64,000 nt of DNA. It comes from Winogradskyella bathintestinalis. GTDB taxonomy: Bacteria > Bacteroidota > Bacteroidia > Flavobacteriales > Flavobacteriaceae. Below the pieces are notes generated by a model. It did no database searches and was not told the origin of the DNA. It was given only the letters and a program-made list of their open reading frames with translations. Each line of letters opens with the position of its first letter. Within the stretch, counting starts at the first letter, position 1. The position numbers were made by a program, and so were the translations under genes. This document shows, one piece after another, positions 36,618-45,044 of the stretch. The stretch is taken from contig NZ_JASDDK010000001.1 of the NCBI RefSeq assembly GCF_030407435.1, forward strand, positions 1,116,001-1,180,000, in the 5' to 3' direction.

Positions 36618-38072
36618 ATGAATTGGATTCTTCTTATACAAATTGCCTATATTCTTTTAGTGACCTTAATCTGTTTCAGAGTGTTGTACGACACAAGAAG
36701 CAGTACCAAGGCATTAGCCTATATTTTATTCATTGTGTTTGTGCCGTTTGTTGGCATGATTTTTTACTTTTCATTTGGTATTAATTATCGAAAACGAAAA
36801 TTATATACTAAAAAGTTGTTTCTAGACGAACCGCTACGGATACGCATTAGCGATAAAATGAAGATCTATTCGGAAGCCATTCAAAATTCAGGACTAGTTG
36901 GTGAGAAACATAAAACCCTAATTGAATATATTCGGCGCTCTGGTAGTAGTCCACTTACGGCAAATAACGATGTGAAATTATTTATCAATGGCGAAGAAAA
37001 GTTTCCAGAACTCTTGAAGGCTTTAGAAAGTGCTACATCTCATATTCATCTTGAATATTATATTTATGAAAATGATTTCACCGGAAATCAAGTGGCGGAT
37101 CTATTAATTAAAAAAGCTAAAGAAGGTGTAGAAGTACGATTTATGTACGACGATTTTGGAAGTCACGGACTAGGCAAAACATTTATTAAAAAACTAAATG
37201 ATGCCGGTGTTCAGACGGCGCCTTTTTATAAAATAAAATGGTATGCCTTTGCCAACCGCCTCAATTATAGAAACCATAGAAAAATTATAGTTATCGATGG
37301 TACTATTGGTTTTGTTGGTGGAATTAATATGAGTGATAAATACCGGAACGATTTAGAAAAAGAAGCGCATGTATATTGGAGGGATACGCACGTAATGATT
37401 AATGGTCAGGCGACGGCTTACCTGCAATATTTGTTTCTGTGCGATTGGAATTTTAGTAGTGCTATTAATTTTGAGTATTCTGAAATTTACTTTCCAGATT
37501 ATACGGCACAAGACACTATAGAAAATGAATTAGTGCAAATCGCGGCTTCAGGTCCAGACAGTATGCAGCCCGTTATTCTGTATTCATTATTAGAGTCGAT
37601 TAGTGCTGCGCAAAAAAGCATTTATATAACAAGTCCTTATTTTATTCCTGGTGAAAGTTTAATGGATGCGTTAATTATTGCCATACAGAGTGGGTTGGAT
37701 GTAAAAATTATAGTTCCAGGCATTTCAGATTCTAGAACTGTTAATGCTGCTGCTAGTTCATATTACACAGAGTTATTACAGTATGGAGCCAAAATATACC
37801 AATATAATAAAGGCTTTGTACACGCCAAAACGATGGTAATTGATGATGATTTAGCGATAATAGGATCCGCCAATATGGATTACCGAAGTTTTGATCTTAA
37901 TTTTGAAGTAAATGCTATGGTTTACAGTAAGAAAATGGCGGCTCAACTTACCGAGGCCTTTCTAAAAGATATAGAAGTGTCCCAACAAATAGATGCTGAG
38001 GTTTGGTTAAAGAGGCCGAAATATAGCCATCTTTGGGAAAAATCAGTGAAGTTATTGTCACCTTTTCTATAG
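36618..38072 (+). CDS. cls: Cardiolipin synthase (phospholipase D superfamily)
   Basis: This membrane enzyme condenses two phosphatidylglycerol molecules to cardiolipin and glycerol, or uses a related donor pair. The 484-residue protein has two N-terminal transmembrane helices (about 3-22 and 33-55) and two PLD-type catalytic motifs: NHRKIIVIDGTIGFVGG (near residue 219) and VHAKTMVIDDDLAIIGS (near residue 398). Both are intact, as in full-length bacterial Cls. It has its own upstream region of about 280 bases in which I see no clear promoter. Confidence 0.94.
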   Translation: MNWILLIQIAYILLVTLICFRVLYDTRSSTKALAYILFIVFVPFVGMIFYFSFGINYRKRKLYTKKLFLDEPLRIRISDKMKIYSEAIQNSGLVGEKHKTLIEYIRRSGSSPLTANNDVKLFINGEEKFPELLKALESATSHIHLEYYIYENDFTGNQVADLLIKKAKEGVEVRFMYDDFGSHGLGKTFIKKLNDAGVQTAPFYKIKWYAFANRLNYRNHRKIIVIDGTIGFVGGINMSDKYRNDLEKEAHVYWRDTHVMINGQATAYLQYLFLCDWNFSSAINFEYSEIYFPDYTAQDTIENELVQIAASGPDSMQPVILYSLLESISAAQKSIYITSPYFIPGESLMDALIIAIQSGLDVKIIVPGISDSRTVNAAASSYYTELLQYGAKIYQYNKGFVHAKTMVIDDDLAIIGSANMDYRSFDLNFEVNAMVYSKKMAAQLTEAFLKDIEVSQQIDAEVWLKRPKYSHLWEKSVKLLSPFL

Positions 38073-38356
38073 TGTCCATTAGTGTTTAAAACTATATTAA
38101 GACTATTACTTTAATTTCAAATGATGATGGGGCGATTATAAACCAATTATTTTTAAGACAATTTTCTTACTTTGTAAATAATACATGAATTTCAATAGAG
38201 CGTCAACAATCGATTTGCTATTAATTTTTAAATGTTAAACAAAATGTACTGATTGTATTTTCAACAAAAAATCTTTAAAATGTCAAAAAAAATAGGGATC
38301 ATCTATTGAAGTCTTATCTTTGAAATTTAACATTGCTTAGCTAAAACCCAACCGTT
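38073..38356. other. cls-nhaA intergenic region
   Basis: The 284-base spacer is AT-rich. It contains TATCTTTG at 38315-38322, a match to the Bacteroidota -7 element, 34 bases before the nhaA ATG. No -33 TTG, hairpin or ORF is evident. Confidence 0.45.
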
Positions 38357-39673
38357 ATGATTAAAAGAGTATTTCTCACCCCATTTCAGAAGTTCGTAAA
38401 AATTGAAAGTTTTAGTGGTATCCTTCTAATGTTTGCTACAATTGTGGCTCTTGTTTGGGCAAATTCGCCATTCGGTGATATCTATAGAGAAATTTGGCAG
38501 TACGACATTGGAATTGTTACGGAAACCTTTGAATTCAAAAAACCTTTGATTCTTTGGATTAATGATGGGTTAATGGCTATATTTTTCTTCCTAATTGGCT
38601 TAGAAATAAAACGAGAATTGTTAATAGGCGAACTCAATACACCTAAAAAAATCGCATTTCCGTTAGTTGGTGCTATTGGCGGTATGTTAGTACCTGTAGC
38701 GTTCTTTTTAGTATTGAATCAAAATCCAGATACTTTAAAAGGTTGGGGCATTCCTATGGCAACGGATATTGCATTTTCATTAGCCATTTTAAACGTTTTA
38801 GGTAAACGTGTACCCTTAAGCCTTAAAGTGTTTTTAACCGCTTTTGCGATTGTTGATGATATAGGTGCGGTATTGGTTATAGCCATATTTTATAGTGGCA
38901 CAATTAATTTGACGTTACTTTTGATTGCGGTAGTAATGTTGGCCGTGTTATATTTCTTCTCATTCCGAGGGTACTATTCTAGGTTTGTAATGTTTTTCTT
39001 CGGAATAATTATTTGGTTCCTATTTTTAAAAGCAGGTATACATCCCACTGTGGCTGGAATTTTGTTAGCATTCTCTGTGCCCATTAGACAAAAAATAGAT
39101 ACGTCTACTTTTCTAGAACAATTAGAAATTGTATATAACGATATAAAACAGGCTAGTATTTTACAAAAGCCTATTTTGTCTTCAGAACAAATTCAACATA
39201 TTGATGATTTGGAAGATTGGTCGTCTAAATTTCAATCTCCATTGCAACATTTAGAGCACAATTTACACGGTTGGGTGGCTTACTTTATTATTCCAATTTT
39301 TGCATTGGCCAATGCGGGTGTGTTTATAAGTGGTGCTGAGCATTTAGATACCGCATTAGTCACTAATATTGTCATTTGTTTAATTTTAGGAAAAGGTATT
39401 GGGATTACGTCACTCGTTATGCTTGCTAAGCAAATTAAACTCATAGAGATACCAAGCGATATTAGTTTCAAACAGATTTTGGGAGTGGCATTTTTAGCGG
39501 GTATTGGCTTTACAATGGCCATTTTTATTGCGAGTTTAGCGTTCGCGTCTACGCCAGAGTATATCGATTCGGCTAAAATAGGTATTCTTATAGGGTCGTT
39601 TATTTCTGCTATTATTGGTTATACTATATTACGTTTGGATTCTACTAAAACAGACAACATATCAACATCTTAA
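38357..39673 (+). CDS. nhaA: Na+/H+ antiporter NhaA
   Basis: NhaA exchanges cytoplasmic sodium for external protons, supporting salt and pH tolerance. The 438-residue protein has about twelve transmembrane helices, the conserved FFLIGLEIKREL segment, and the unwound-helix region PMATDIAFSLAIL. The ion-binding aspartate pair is in AFAIVDDIGAVLVIA. It is some 45 residues longer than E. coli NhaA because of a hydrophilic loop (about 255-300, TFLEQLEIVYNDIKQ...), common in this phylum. It is consistent with a marine habitat. Confidence 0.95.
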   Translation: MIKRVFLTPFQKFVKIESFSGILLMFATIVALVWANSPFGDIYREIWQYDIGIVTETFEFKKPLILWINDGLMAIFFFLIGLEIKRELLIGELNTPKKIAFPLVGAIGGMLVPVAFFLVLNQNPDTLKGWGIPMATDIAFSLAILNVLGKRVPLSLKVFLTAFAIVDDIGAVLVIAIFYSGTINLTLLLIAVVMLAVLYFFSFRGYYSRFVMFFFGIIIWFLFLKAGIHPTVAGILLAFSVPIRQKIDTSTFLEQLEIVYNDIKQASILQKPILSSEQIQHIDDLEDWSSKFQSPLQHLEHNLHGWVAYFIIPIFALANAGVFISGAEHLDTALVTNIVICLILGKGIGITSLVMLAKQIKLIEIPSDISFKQILGVAFLAGIGFTMAIFIASLAFASTPEYIDSAKIGILIGSFISAIIGYTILRLDSTKTDNISTS

Positions 39674-39753
39674 ATTCATGATTCATAAACTTTTATCCTA
39701 GAATTAGACTTGCTTTTTTTTTAATACTGGAATTAATGCTCAAGATATAAATA

Positions 39754-40635
39754 ATGAATTTACCTACGACTATTATTTACGTATGTCAAACCGAGCAGGA
39801 CAAAATGGAATCGGAATTGATTTCTAATTACATCATTCCCATTGGTGTCGTACTTATTGGGTTTTTTATCTTGTACCGATTGATTCGTATTTTTCAATTG
39901 TCGTATGCGTCTCGTAATAGTAGACCATTAATTGTTCACCGTTATTTCAAATTGAAAAAACTCAATGCCGCACAACGTTCTATATTAAAAAATGAACATG
40001 CATTTTATAAGAAACTGAACAGTAAGCAACAACATCAGTTTGAGCATAGAGTAGCTAATTTTATGCATAGCACTAAATTTTTAGGTAAGCAAGACCTTAT
40101 TATTACAACGCAAATGAAGGTTTTAATTGCAGCAACAGCAGTGATGTTAACCTTTGGTTTTAGAAAGTATCTCTTAGACCTAATTAAAATTGTGATAGTG
40201 TATCCTGAACATTATTATTCAGAAATAAACGAAGTGTACCATAAAGGAGAAACAAATCCGCAGCTCAAAGCCATTGTGTTTTCTTGGAAAGACTTTAAAC
40301 AAGGTTACGAGATAGATAATGACAATCTTAATCTGGGTATCCATGAATTTGGTCATGCTATACATCTCAATGCAGCGATAAGTAATGACATAAGCAGTAC
40401 CATATTTAATCAGGGATTTAGTAACTTAATGTCATTTTTACAGAATCACCAAACGGTTAGGGAAGACTTAATTGCCTCTAAATATTTCAGAACCTATGCC
40501 TATACCAACCATTTCGAATTTTTCGCCGTCTTATTAGAAAATTTCATAGAGACGCCTGCAGAGTTTAAAATGCAATTTCCACAACTCTATAAATATATGC
40601 GACAGATGTTAAATTTTAAATTTGCAGGTTACTAG
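39754..40635 (+). CDS. MtfA-like zinc peptidase
   Basis: This 293-residue protein has an N-terminal transmembrane helix (about residues 28-47) and a metallopeptidase domain of the MtfA/M90 type. The zinc motif HEFGHAIH (HExxH form) is near residue 199 and a distal glutamate in HFEFFAVLLENFIETP provides the third ligand. E. coli MtfA is cytosolic and linked to glucose PTS control; the membrane-anchored form here must have another context. The start at 39754 is the first ATG. A second at 39805 (MESELISNYIIP) would also keep the helix. Confidence 0.87.
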   Translation: MNLPTTIIYVCQTEQDKMESELISNYIIPIGVVLIGFFILYRLIRIFQLSYASRNSRPLIVHRYFKLKKLNAAQRSILKNEHAFYKKLNSKQQHQFEHRVANFMHSTKFLGKQDLIITTQMKVLIAATAVMLTFGFRKYLLDLIKIVIVYPEHYYSEINEVYHKGETNPQLKAIVFSWKDFKQGYEIDNDNLNLGIHEFGHAIHLNAAISNDISSTIFNQGFSNLMSFLQNHQTVREDLIASKYFRTYAYTNHFEFFAVLLENFIETPAEFKMQFPQLYKYMRQMLNFKFAGY

Positions 40636-40684
40636 TCACTAGTTAAAATAAACCTTATTTTTAAACCTTAGAAAAAGTAAATAC

Positions 40685-41629
40685 ATGAAAAGAATATTGG
40701 TAACTGGAGGTGCAGGGTTTGTAGGGTCACACCTTTGTGACCGCTTGTTAAATGAAGGCAATGAAGTGATTTGTTTAGATAATTACTTCACCGGTTCTAA
40801 AAAGAATATAGAGCATTTAATGGATCATCATTATTTTGAATTGGTGCGTCACGATATCACCAATCCTTATATGGTTGAGGTCGATGAAATCTATAATTTA
40901 GCCTGTCCGGCATCACCTATTCACTACCAACATAACCCTATAAAAACGGTTAAAACGTCCGTAATGGGAGCTATCAATATGTTGGGTTTAGCAAAACGTG
41001 TCGGTGCCAAAATATTACAGGCTTCTACTAGCGAAGTGTATGGAGACCCAACGGTTCATCCACAACCAGAAAGTTACTGGGGGAACGTCAACCCTATTGG
41101 ATTGCGATCTTGTTATGACGAAGGTAAGCGCTGCGCAGAAACGTTGTTTATGGATTACCATAACCAGAATAATGTTAAGATTAAAATCATTCGAATATTT
41201 AATACCTATGGACCTAGAATGCATCCTCAAGATGGACGTGTAGTGTCAAATTTTATTATGCAAGCCCTACAAGGAGATGATATCACTATTTTTGGAGATG
41301 GTACACAAACAAGAAGTTTTCAGTATGTAGATGATTTAATAGAGGGCACGCACAGAATGATGCATAGTAACGATAGTTTTATTGGTCCCGTTAATATAGG
41401 AAACCCTATAGAATTTACCATGCTAGATCTGGCTAAAGAGGTGATAGACCTAATTGGGTCTAAATCAAAAATAACATTTCTTCCATTGCCAGAGGACGAC
41501 CCCTTGCAGCGCCAACCAGATATCAGTTTAGCCAAAAAAGAATTAGGAGGTTGGGAGCCAAAAATTCAGTTGAAAGAAGGACTGAGACACACCATTAATT
41601 ACTTCGATAATTTGTTAAAAGAGAACTAG
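40685..41629 (+). CDS. UDP-glucuronate decarboxylase-like SDR enzyme
   Basis: This 314-residue extended short-chain dehydrogenase matches UDP-xylose synthase (UDP-glucuronic acid decarboxylase), which makes UDP-xylose for glycans. The NAD-binding motif is [10 protein letters not shown] (residues 8-17), followed by [14 protein letters not shown], typical of Uxs. Catalytic Thr-Ser is in [10 protein letters not shown] and Tyr-Lys in YDEGKRCAE (YxxxK). [21 protein letters not shown] is a further family signature. A role in the polysaccharide locus 10 kb downstream is plausible but not shown. Confidence 0.9.
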   Translation: MKRILVTGGAGFVGSHLCDRLLNEGNEVICLDNYFTGSKKNIEHLMDHHYFELVRHDITNPYMVEVDEIYNLACPASPIHYQHNPIKTVKTSVMGAINMLGLAKRVGAKILQASTSEVYGDPTVHPQPESYWGNVNPIGLRSCYDEGKRCAETLFMDYHNQNNVKIKIIRIFNTYGPRMHPQDGRVVSNFIMQALQGDDITIFGDGTQTRSFQYVDDLIEGTHRMMHSNDSFIGPVNIGNPIEFTMLDLAKEVIDLIGSKSKITFLPLPEDDPLQRQPDISLAKKELGGWEPKIQLKEGLRHTINYFDNLLKEN

Positions 41630-41652
41630 TTTATTATTTATTATTCCAAAAA

Positions 41653-41690
41653 AAAAGGTTCACAATTAAATTGTGAACCTTTTATATTTT
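41653..41690. terminator. Bidirectional terminator
   Basis: AAGGTTCACAATT (41655-41667) pairs perfectly with AATTGTGAACCTT (41669-41681), with A-runs on the left and T-runs on the right. It serves the convergent decarboxylase-like and outer-membrane-protein genes. Confidence 0.85.
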
Positions 41691-41701
41691 AGAGCGTGTA
41701 A

Positions 41702-42271
41702 TTACAATTTAAAAACAGCTTGTAAATGGTATTGGTAATGGTTATTATCAAAACCACTATCTGGATGGTCAAACGCAAATTTACCAGTAAGTTGACCTTT
41801 TAAACCAAAAGTTTGTGCGCTGTTTAACCACACTAATAAGCCACCGCCAAGATTGGCAGAAATATTGGTTTCGTCAATGTGATAAAAACCAACACCCGCA
41901 CTAGCATAAAAATCAAGCCAATGTAAATTTCTTCCAAAAATGTACTCACCAAGATAATATTTTACGTTGGTATCTAAAGAAATATAATTGTAATCTTGAT
42001 CTAAATTAACACCGTCAATTTTATTTGATTCATTAAAACCATTAAACGTAATAGATTGCTCTATTGAGAATTGTTCATTCCAATTGTATTCTACAGCAGC
42101 GCTAATTGGAAATTCAAAAGCCCATTCATCAGGATGATAAATTGGGGATTGAGATCCTAAACTATTAATAGCGTTAACACCAATGTTTAAATACCAATCC
42201 TTCGCCTCGCGTTGGGCAAACGAAGATAAGCTAAACGATACTAATAGTACTATTAAAATTAATCTTTTCAT
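41702..42271 (-). CDS. Small outer-membrane beta-barrel protein
   Basis: This 189-residue protein has a Sec signal (MKRLILIVLLVSFSLSSFAQ) and about eight amphipathic strands (WYLNIGVNAINS, AAVEYNWNEQFSIEQSITF, DFYASAGVGFYHID, NHYQYHLQAVFKL). It ends in Phe-Lys-Leu with an alternating pattern. This is the OmpA/OmpX-like barrel type common in Bacteroidota. No peptidoglycan-binding domain is present. It has its own well-formed promoter and lies next to the peptide/kinase locus on the same strand, but it is separately expressed. The function is unknown. Confidence 0.82.
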   Translation of the reverse strand: MKRLILIVLLVSFSLSSFAQREAKDWYLNIGVNAINSLGSQSPIYHPDEWAFEFPISAAVEYNWNEQFSIEQSITFNGFNESNKIDGVNLDQDYNYISLDTNVKYYLGEYIFGRNLHWLDFYASAGVGFYHIDETNISANLGGGLLVWLNSAQTFGLKGQLTGKFAFDHPDSGFDNNHYQYHLQAVFKL

Positions 42272-42288
42272 GCTAAAATAATTTTGCT

Positions 42289-42319
42289 CAAAGTTAAACT
42301 TTACTGACTATAAAACAAA
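42289..42319 (-). promoter_or_regulatory. Bacteroidota-type promoter of the outer-membrane protein gene
   Basis: On the minus strand TTTG (42319-42316), 19 bases, then TAACTTTG (42296-42289) match the -33/-7 consensus with correct spacing. The ATG follows 17 bases after the -7 box, giving a very short leader. Confidence 0.7.
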
Positions 42320-42356
42320 TAATGAAGTAAAGTTTTATAATAATAATCAAAAAAAA

Positions 42357-43424
42357 TTAAAAGAAGTTAATATTTTGTCGAAAATGTGCCAAAATTCTGT
42401 GCCGATCCCTAATAATCGCCTTGCGGTAGGCGCTATTGGAAATAAAAAGCCAACCACGCTTTAGTAATATGGGTATTAAATGACCAAGGTTTAATAGATA
42501 GTTCCAACATTTATAAAACCGAATATGTTGTAATTTAAATAAATAGAAATGATTAAAAATGTTGGGCTTTATATGGGTTGCAGTAGTAATATCTTTAAAA
42601 AATAGTCCTGTATATCTAAAGAAATTTTTTATAATAGGAAGGGCATACCAGGGTTTCGATCCCGAATAGTTTTGTAGAAGGACTATGGCATCGTAAGCAG
42701 GTCTAAAACTAATACTATTATAAAGTGCCCCTTGATCGTTAATTTGAAAATTCAGTATAGTATGCATCAAAAGATGCTCTTGAGACGGAATATTTGTGGT
42801 GTTATGCTGCCGTTTATCTCTTAAAATATTATTGAGATTGTCGTAATTATAGTTCACAAATAACTTGCTATGCACTTCAACAGCGGCAATTCTAGTAGAG
42901 GACACTTCGGTTTCTAATCGTGGCAAGTGTTTGTGTTCAAAAAACTGGTGACCCAAGGTTTGTTGGTAAGGGATATACCCATTGTCACATAATAATGTGT
43001 AGGCCTCATTTATTTGTTGTGCATTTACAATAAGATCTATATCACCAAGCATACGCTCGGCCAAATCATTAAAACAACCTGAAAGTAATAGGGCCGTTCC
43101 TTTAAGAAAGACGTGCTCAATCTTATGAGCATTGAGAAGTTGTGAAATGGCTTGTGTTTGGATTAATATAATTTCATTTCTTTTACGATTTTCATCAGTC
43201 ACATATTCCAAATAGCTAATTAAGTCTTCAGGCAGTACATGTAAGAGCTGTTTGGCTTTTAGCCGACAGTAAATAGCTGGTATTACAAAATGTTTGCTTC
43301 CTTCTTGTACAATATCGTCCCAATCAAAAGAGGGATCACTAAGTGTTTGTTCTAATTGAGAAGCCGAAACTTCAAAACTTAAGATATCTGCAATATGTTG
43401 ATAGGTGATAGCGAAGTTATTCAT
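42357..43424 (-). CDS. Nucleotidyltransferase-family protein (NTP_transf_5 type)
   Basis: This 355-residue protein resembles the uncharacterised nucleotidyltransferase family often found beside lasso-peptide and HPr-kinase-like genes. The metal-binding motif is MLGDIDLIV near residue 127, preceded by HVFLKGTALLLSG. A distal region (TRIAAVEVHSKLF) may supply the third acidic ligand, and a helical C-terminal half follows (HLLMHTILNFQINDQG...). It starts at ATG 43424, 40 bases after the kinase-like gene. The substrate is unknown; with its neighbours it may modify the small peptide encoded at 44611-44772. Confidence 0.8.
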   Translation of the reverse strand: MNNFAITYQHIADILSFEVSASQLEQTLSDPSFDWDDIVQEGSKHFVIPAIYCRLKAKQLLHVLPEDLISYLEYVTDENRKRNEIILIQTQAISQLLNAHKIEHVFLKGTALLLSGCFNDLAERMLGDIDLIVNAQQINEAYTLLCDNGYIPYQQTLGHQFFEHKHLPRLETEVSSTRIAAVEVHSKLFVNYNYDNLNNILRDKRQHNTTNIPSQEHLLMHTILNFQINDQGALYNSISFRPAYDAIVLLQNYSGSKPWYALPIIKNFFRYTGLFFKDITTATHIKPNIFNHFYLFKLQHIRFYKCWNYLLNLGHLIPILLKRGWLFISNSAYRKAIIRDRHRILAHFRQNINFF

Positions 43425-43464
43425 AAGACACGCAATGAGCTACTAATATAAACTATTATAGTCT

Positions 43465-44595
43465 TTATTTTAGTTGTTGAAATAATTCCGAAATTTCATC
43501 AGTGACACTTTCAGTATCGCTATAAGTTAATTTGTGAAATTGTAATGCTGAGAGCCAATCTAAAAATTGTTGTGCGTGCTCTGGATCGGGTGATAACCAA
43601 GAATCTGGAATTATAGTTTCTAAAATAGTTTTAACGGATAAGTGTTCTAATTGTGTTGCAGCGTTGGGTTGATAGTCCACTAATATAATAGCTTTGCAAG
43701 GGTAATGGTCTTCTTTAGGCTTTAAAGAAGGGATGTATTTTAATTTTCCTTTAGATTTATTAAATTCTACTATAGGTAACTTGTCAAAATTAGAGACTAA
43801 GGGTTGAAGCAAGTTAAAGGCCCCTGCTTTTATAGAAATTGCCGATGGGTTGTAATAAATATGTTGGTCTTCAGCGAGCAATGGTGACACATCATCTGCT
43901 AGTAAATGAAACGTATTGGTGGTTAATAAAGCACTTAATGTACTTTTACCTCGTCCAGATTCACCTACAAAAATAAGCGACGTGTTACCGTCGGTAATAG
44001 TAGAGCCATGCAAAGTACCAATCCAATCGTGTTCCTCCTTGCCATGTATAGTGCAAAGCAAATGCATTATAAACTTACCTTGAATATGATGGTAATTATA
44101 TTTAGAAACTTGAGAAATGAGTTTTTGGTCTTTAAACAAGAAGAGATCATCATTATTTAAATAGACATCAAAAGTAGCTAAGGTTGTATTAGAATGAGTA
44201 TTAATACAAAAATGAGCTAATGCTGGGTGAATGGTTTTTAAAACCAATTCGGAATCGTAATTGATCTCAATAGTTTTACCACCAAAACTATAAGTCTTTG
44301 TAATATGTCTAAAAGAAGTGTCTAAAGCGGTTGACGGAAATTCGGTTGGATTGTAAGGTTTGTTGCAGTCGCTTAAATAGTTGAAAAGTGAATCGATAAT
44401 GCCATTACATTCGGAAACTGTGAAGGTATCAGATATAGTATTTAAAAAATCGCTTTTCGTTGCTGAGTGCAGATAGGCTTCTAGAAGTAAATTGAATTCG
44501 TGGTCTATAATACTATAACTATTAGATACAGCATACCACAATGCCCAATAGTCACCAATCCGATGTTTATAAGTAGGTGCTAGGTTATTATACAA
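43465..44595 (-). CDS. HPr-kinase-like protein with PqqD-like N-terminus
   Basis: This 376-residue protein has an HprK-like P-loop kinase domain. The nucleotide loop is FVGESGRGKSTL (about residues 209-220) and the next acidic motif is LLADDVSPL (about 230-238). There is no HPr-binding N-terminal domain of the classical kinase. Instead residues about 14-75 (YWALWYAVSNSYSIIDHEFN ... ISDTFTV ... DSLFNYL) follow the PqqD / RiPP recognition element pattern. This fusion is inferred by eye. HprK-like enzymes such as PadeK phosphorylate the C-terminal Ser of lasso precursors. The start is TTG 44595, in the same frame as the upstream peptide and five codons after its stop; no ATG is available. Confidence 0.72.
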   Translation of the reverse strand: MYNNLAPTYKHRIGDYWALWYAVSNSYSIIDHEFNLLLEAYLHSATKSDFLNTISDTFTVSECNGIIDSLFNYLSDCNKPYNPTEFPSTALDTSFRHITKTYSFGGKTIEINYDSELVLKTIHPALAHFCINTHSNTTLATFDVYLNNDDLFLFKDQKLISQVSKYNYHHIQGKFIMHLLCTIHGKEEHDWIGTLHGSTITDGNTSLIFVGESGRGKSTLSALLTTNTFHLLADDVSPLLAEDQHIYYNPSAISIKAGAFNLLQPLVSNFDKLPIVEFNKSKGKLKYIPSLKPKEDHYPCKAIILVDYQPNAATQLEHLSVKTILETIIPDSWLSPDPEHAQQFLDWLSALQFHKLTYSDTESVTDEISELFQQLK

Positions 44596-44610
44596 AATTA
44601 AAATAGAAAA

Positions 44611-44772
44611 TTAACTAAAAGGGTCCCCTCCTGGACTTGGTGGTGATGATGTCTGTGCTTTAAGAGGATTTAAAATCACAAAGGTCCCTACCGCAGTCAT
44701 TGCAGCATACTTACCCATTTTTTGAATAGCTTCTTTACGAGTGATTTTATCTGTATGGTTTTCTTTCTTCAT
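44611..44772 (-). CDS. Small exported peptide, possible RiPP-like precursor
   Basis: This 53-residue peptide (from ATG 44772) has a charged N-terminus (KENHTDKITRKEAIQKMGK), a hydrophobic helix (YAAMTAVGTFVILNP, about 27-41) and a short tail, LKAQTSSPPSPGGDPFS, that ends in Ser. The ITRKEAIQKMG part resembles a Tat-like n-region but lacks the twin arginines. The tail is rich in Ser, Pro and Gly. It is followed after 15 bases by the HprK-like kinase and then the nucleotidyltransferase. A TTG at 44799 could add nine residues, but it overlaps a -7 box. The function is unknown; a substrate for the two downstream enzymes is inferred from context. Confidence 0.62.
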   Translation of the reverse strand: MKKENHTDKITRKEAIQKMGKYAAMTAVGTFVILNPLKAQTSSPPSPGGDPFS

Positions 44773-44796
44773 GGCTTTTGCCCTATATTTTGTGTT

Positions 44797-44804
44797 CAAA
44801 AATA
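44797..44804 (-). promoter_or_regulatory. Candidate -7 element for the peptide-kinase operon
   Basis: On the minus strand this reads TATTTTTG, the Bacteroidota -7 consensus, 24 bases before ATG 44772. It overlaps the alternative TTG start (44799-44797) and so argues against it. No -33 TTG is seen at 17-23 bases. Confidence 0.4.
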
Positions 44805-44977
44805 ATAAATTATTTTATTTAATGCCCTAAAATGCAAAAAGGATTAAACAAAATTTTGTGTTTATTTATAGTATAATATTGTAAATAGGTAATTTACAGC
44901 TTATAATTTAGACTTCAAAATTATTGAAACAACCATTTTAATTATTTTCCTATGTAATAAATTAATGGGGTTTAACC

Positions 44978-45017
44978 AAAAAAAAACGCTGTTCGAATTA
45001 TGAACAGCATTTTTTTA
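44978..45017. terminator. Bidirectional terminator below the giant surface protein gene
   Basis: GCTGTTC (44988-44994) pairs with GAACAGC (45002-45008), flanked by an A-run on the left and a T-run on the right. On the minus strand it ends the 1695-residue protein gene and separates it from the peptide-kinase operon. Confidence 0.75.
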
Positions 45018-45044
45018 ATAGTCAATAAGAAATATCCTCTAATA

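Noticed and set aside
42357-44799. A standard lasso-peptide biosynthesis cluster
   Set aside because: Kinase-like and nucleotidyltransferase-like genes are present, but there is no asparagine-synthetase-like cyclase, no B1/B2 protease and no transporter within the window, and the peptide does not show a lasso core with a suitably placed Asp or Glu ring acceptor.
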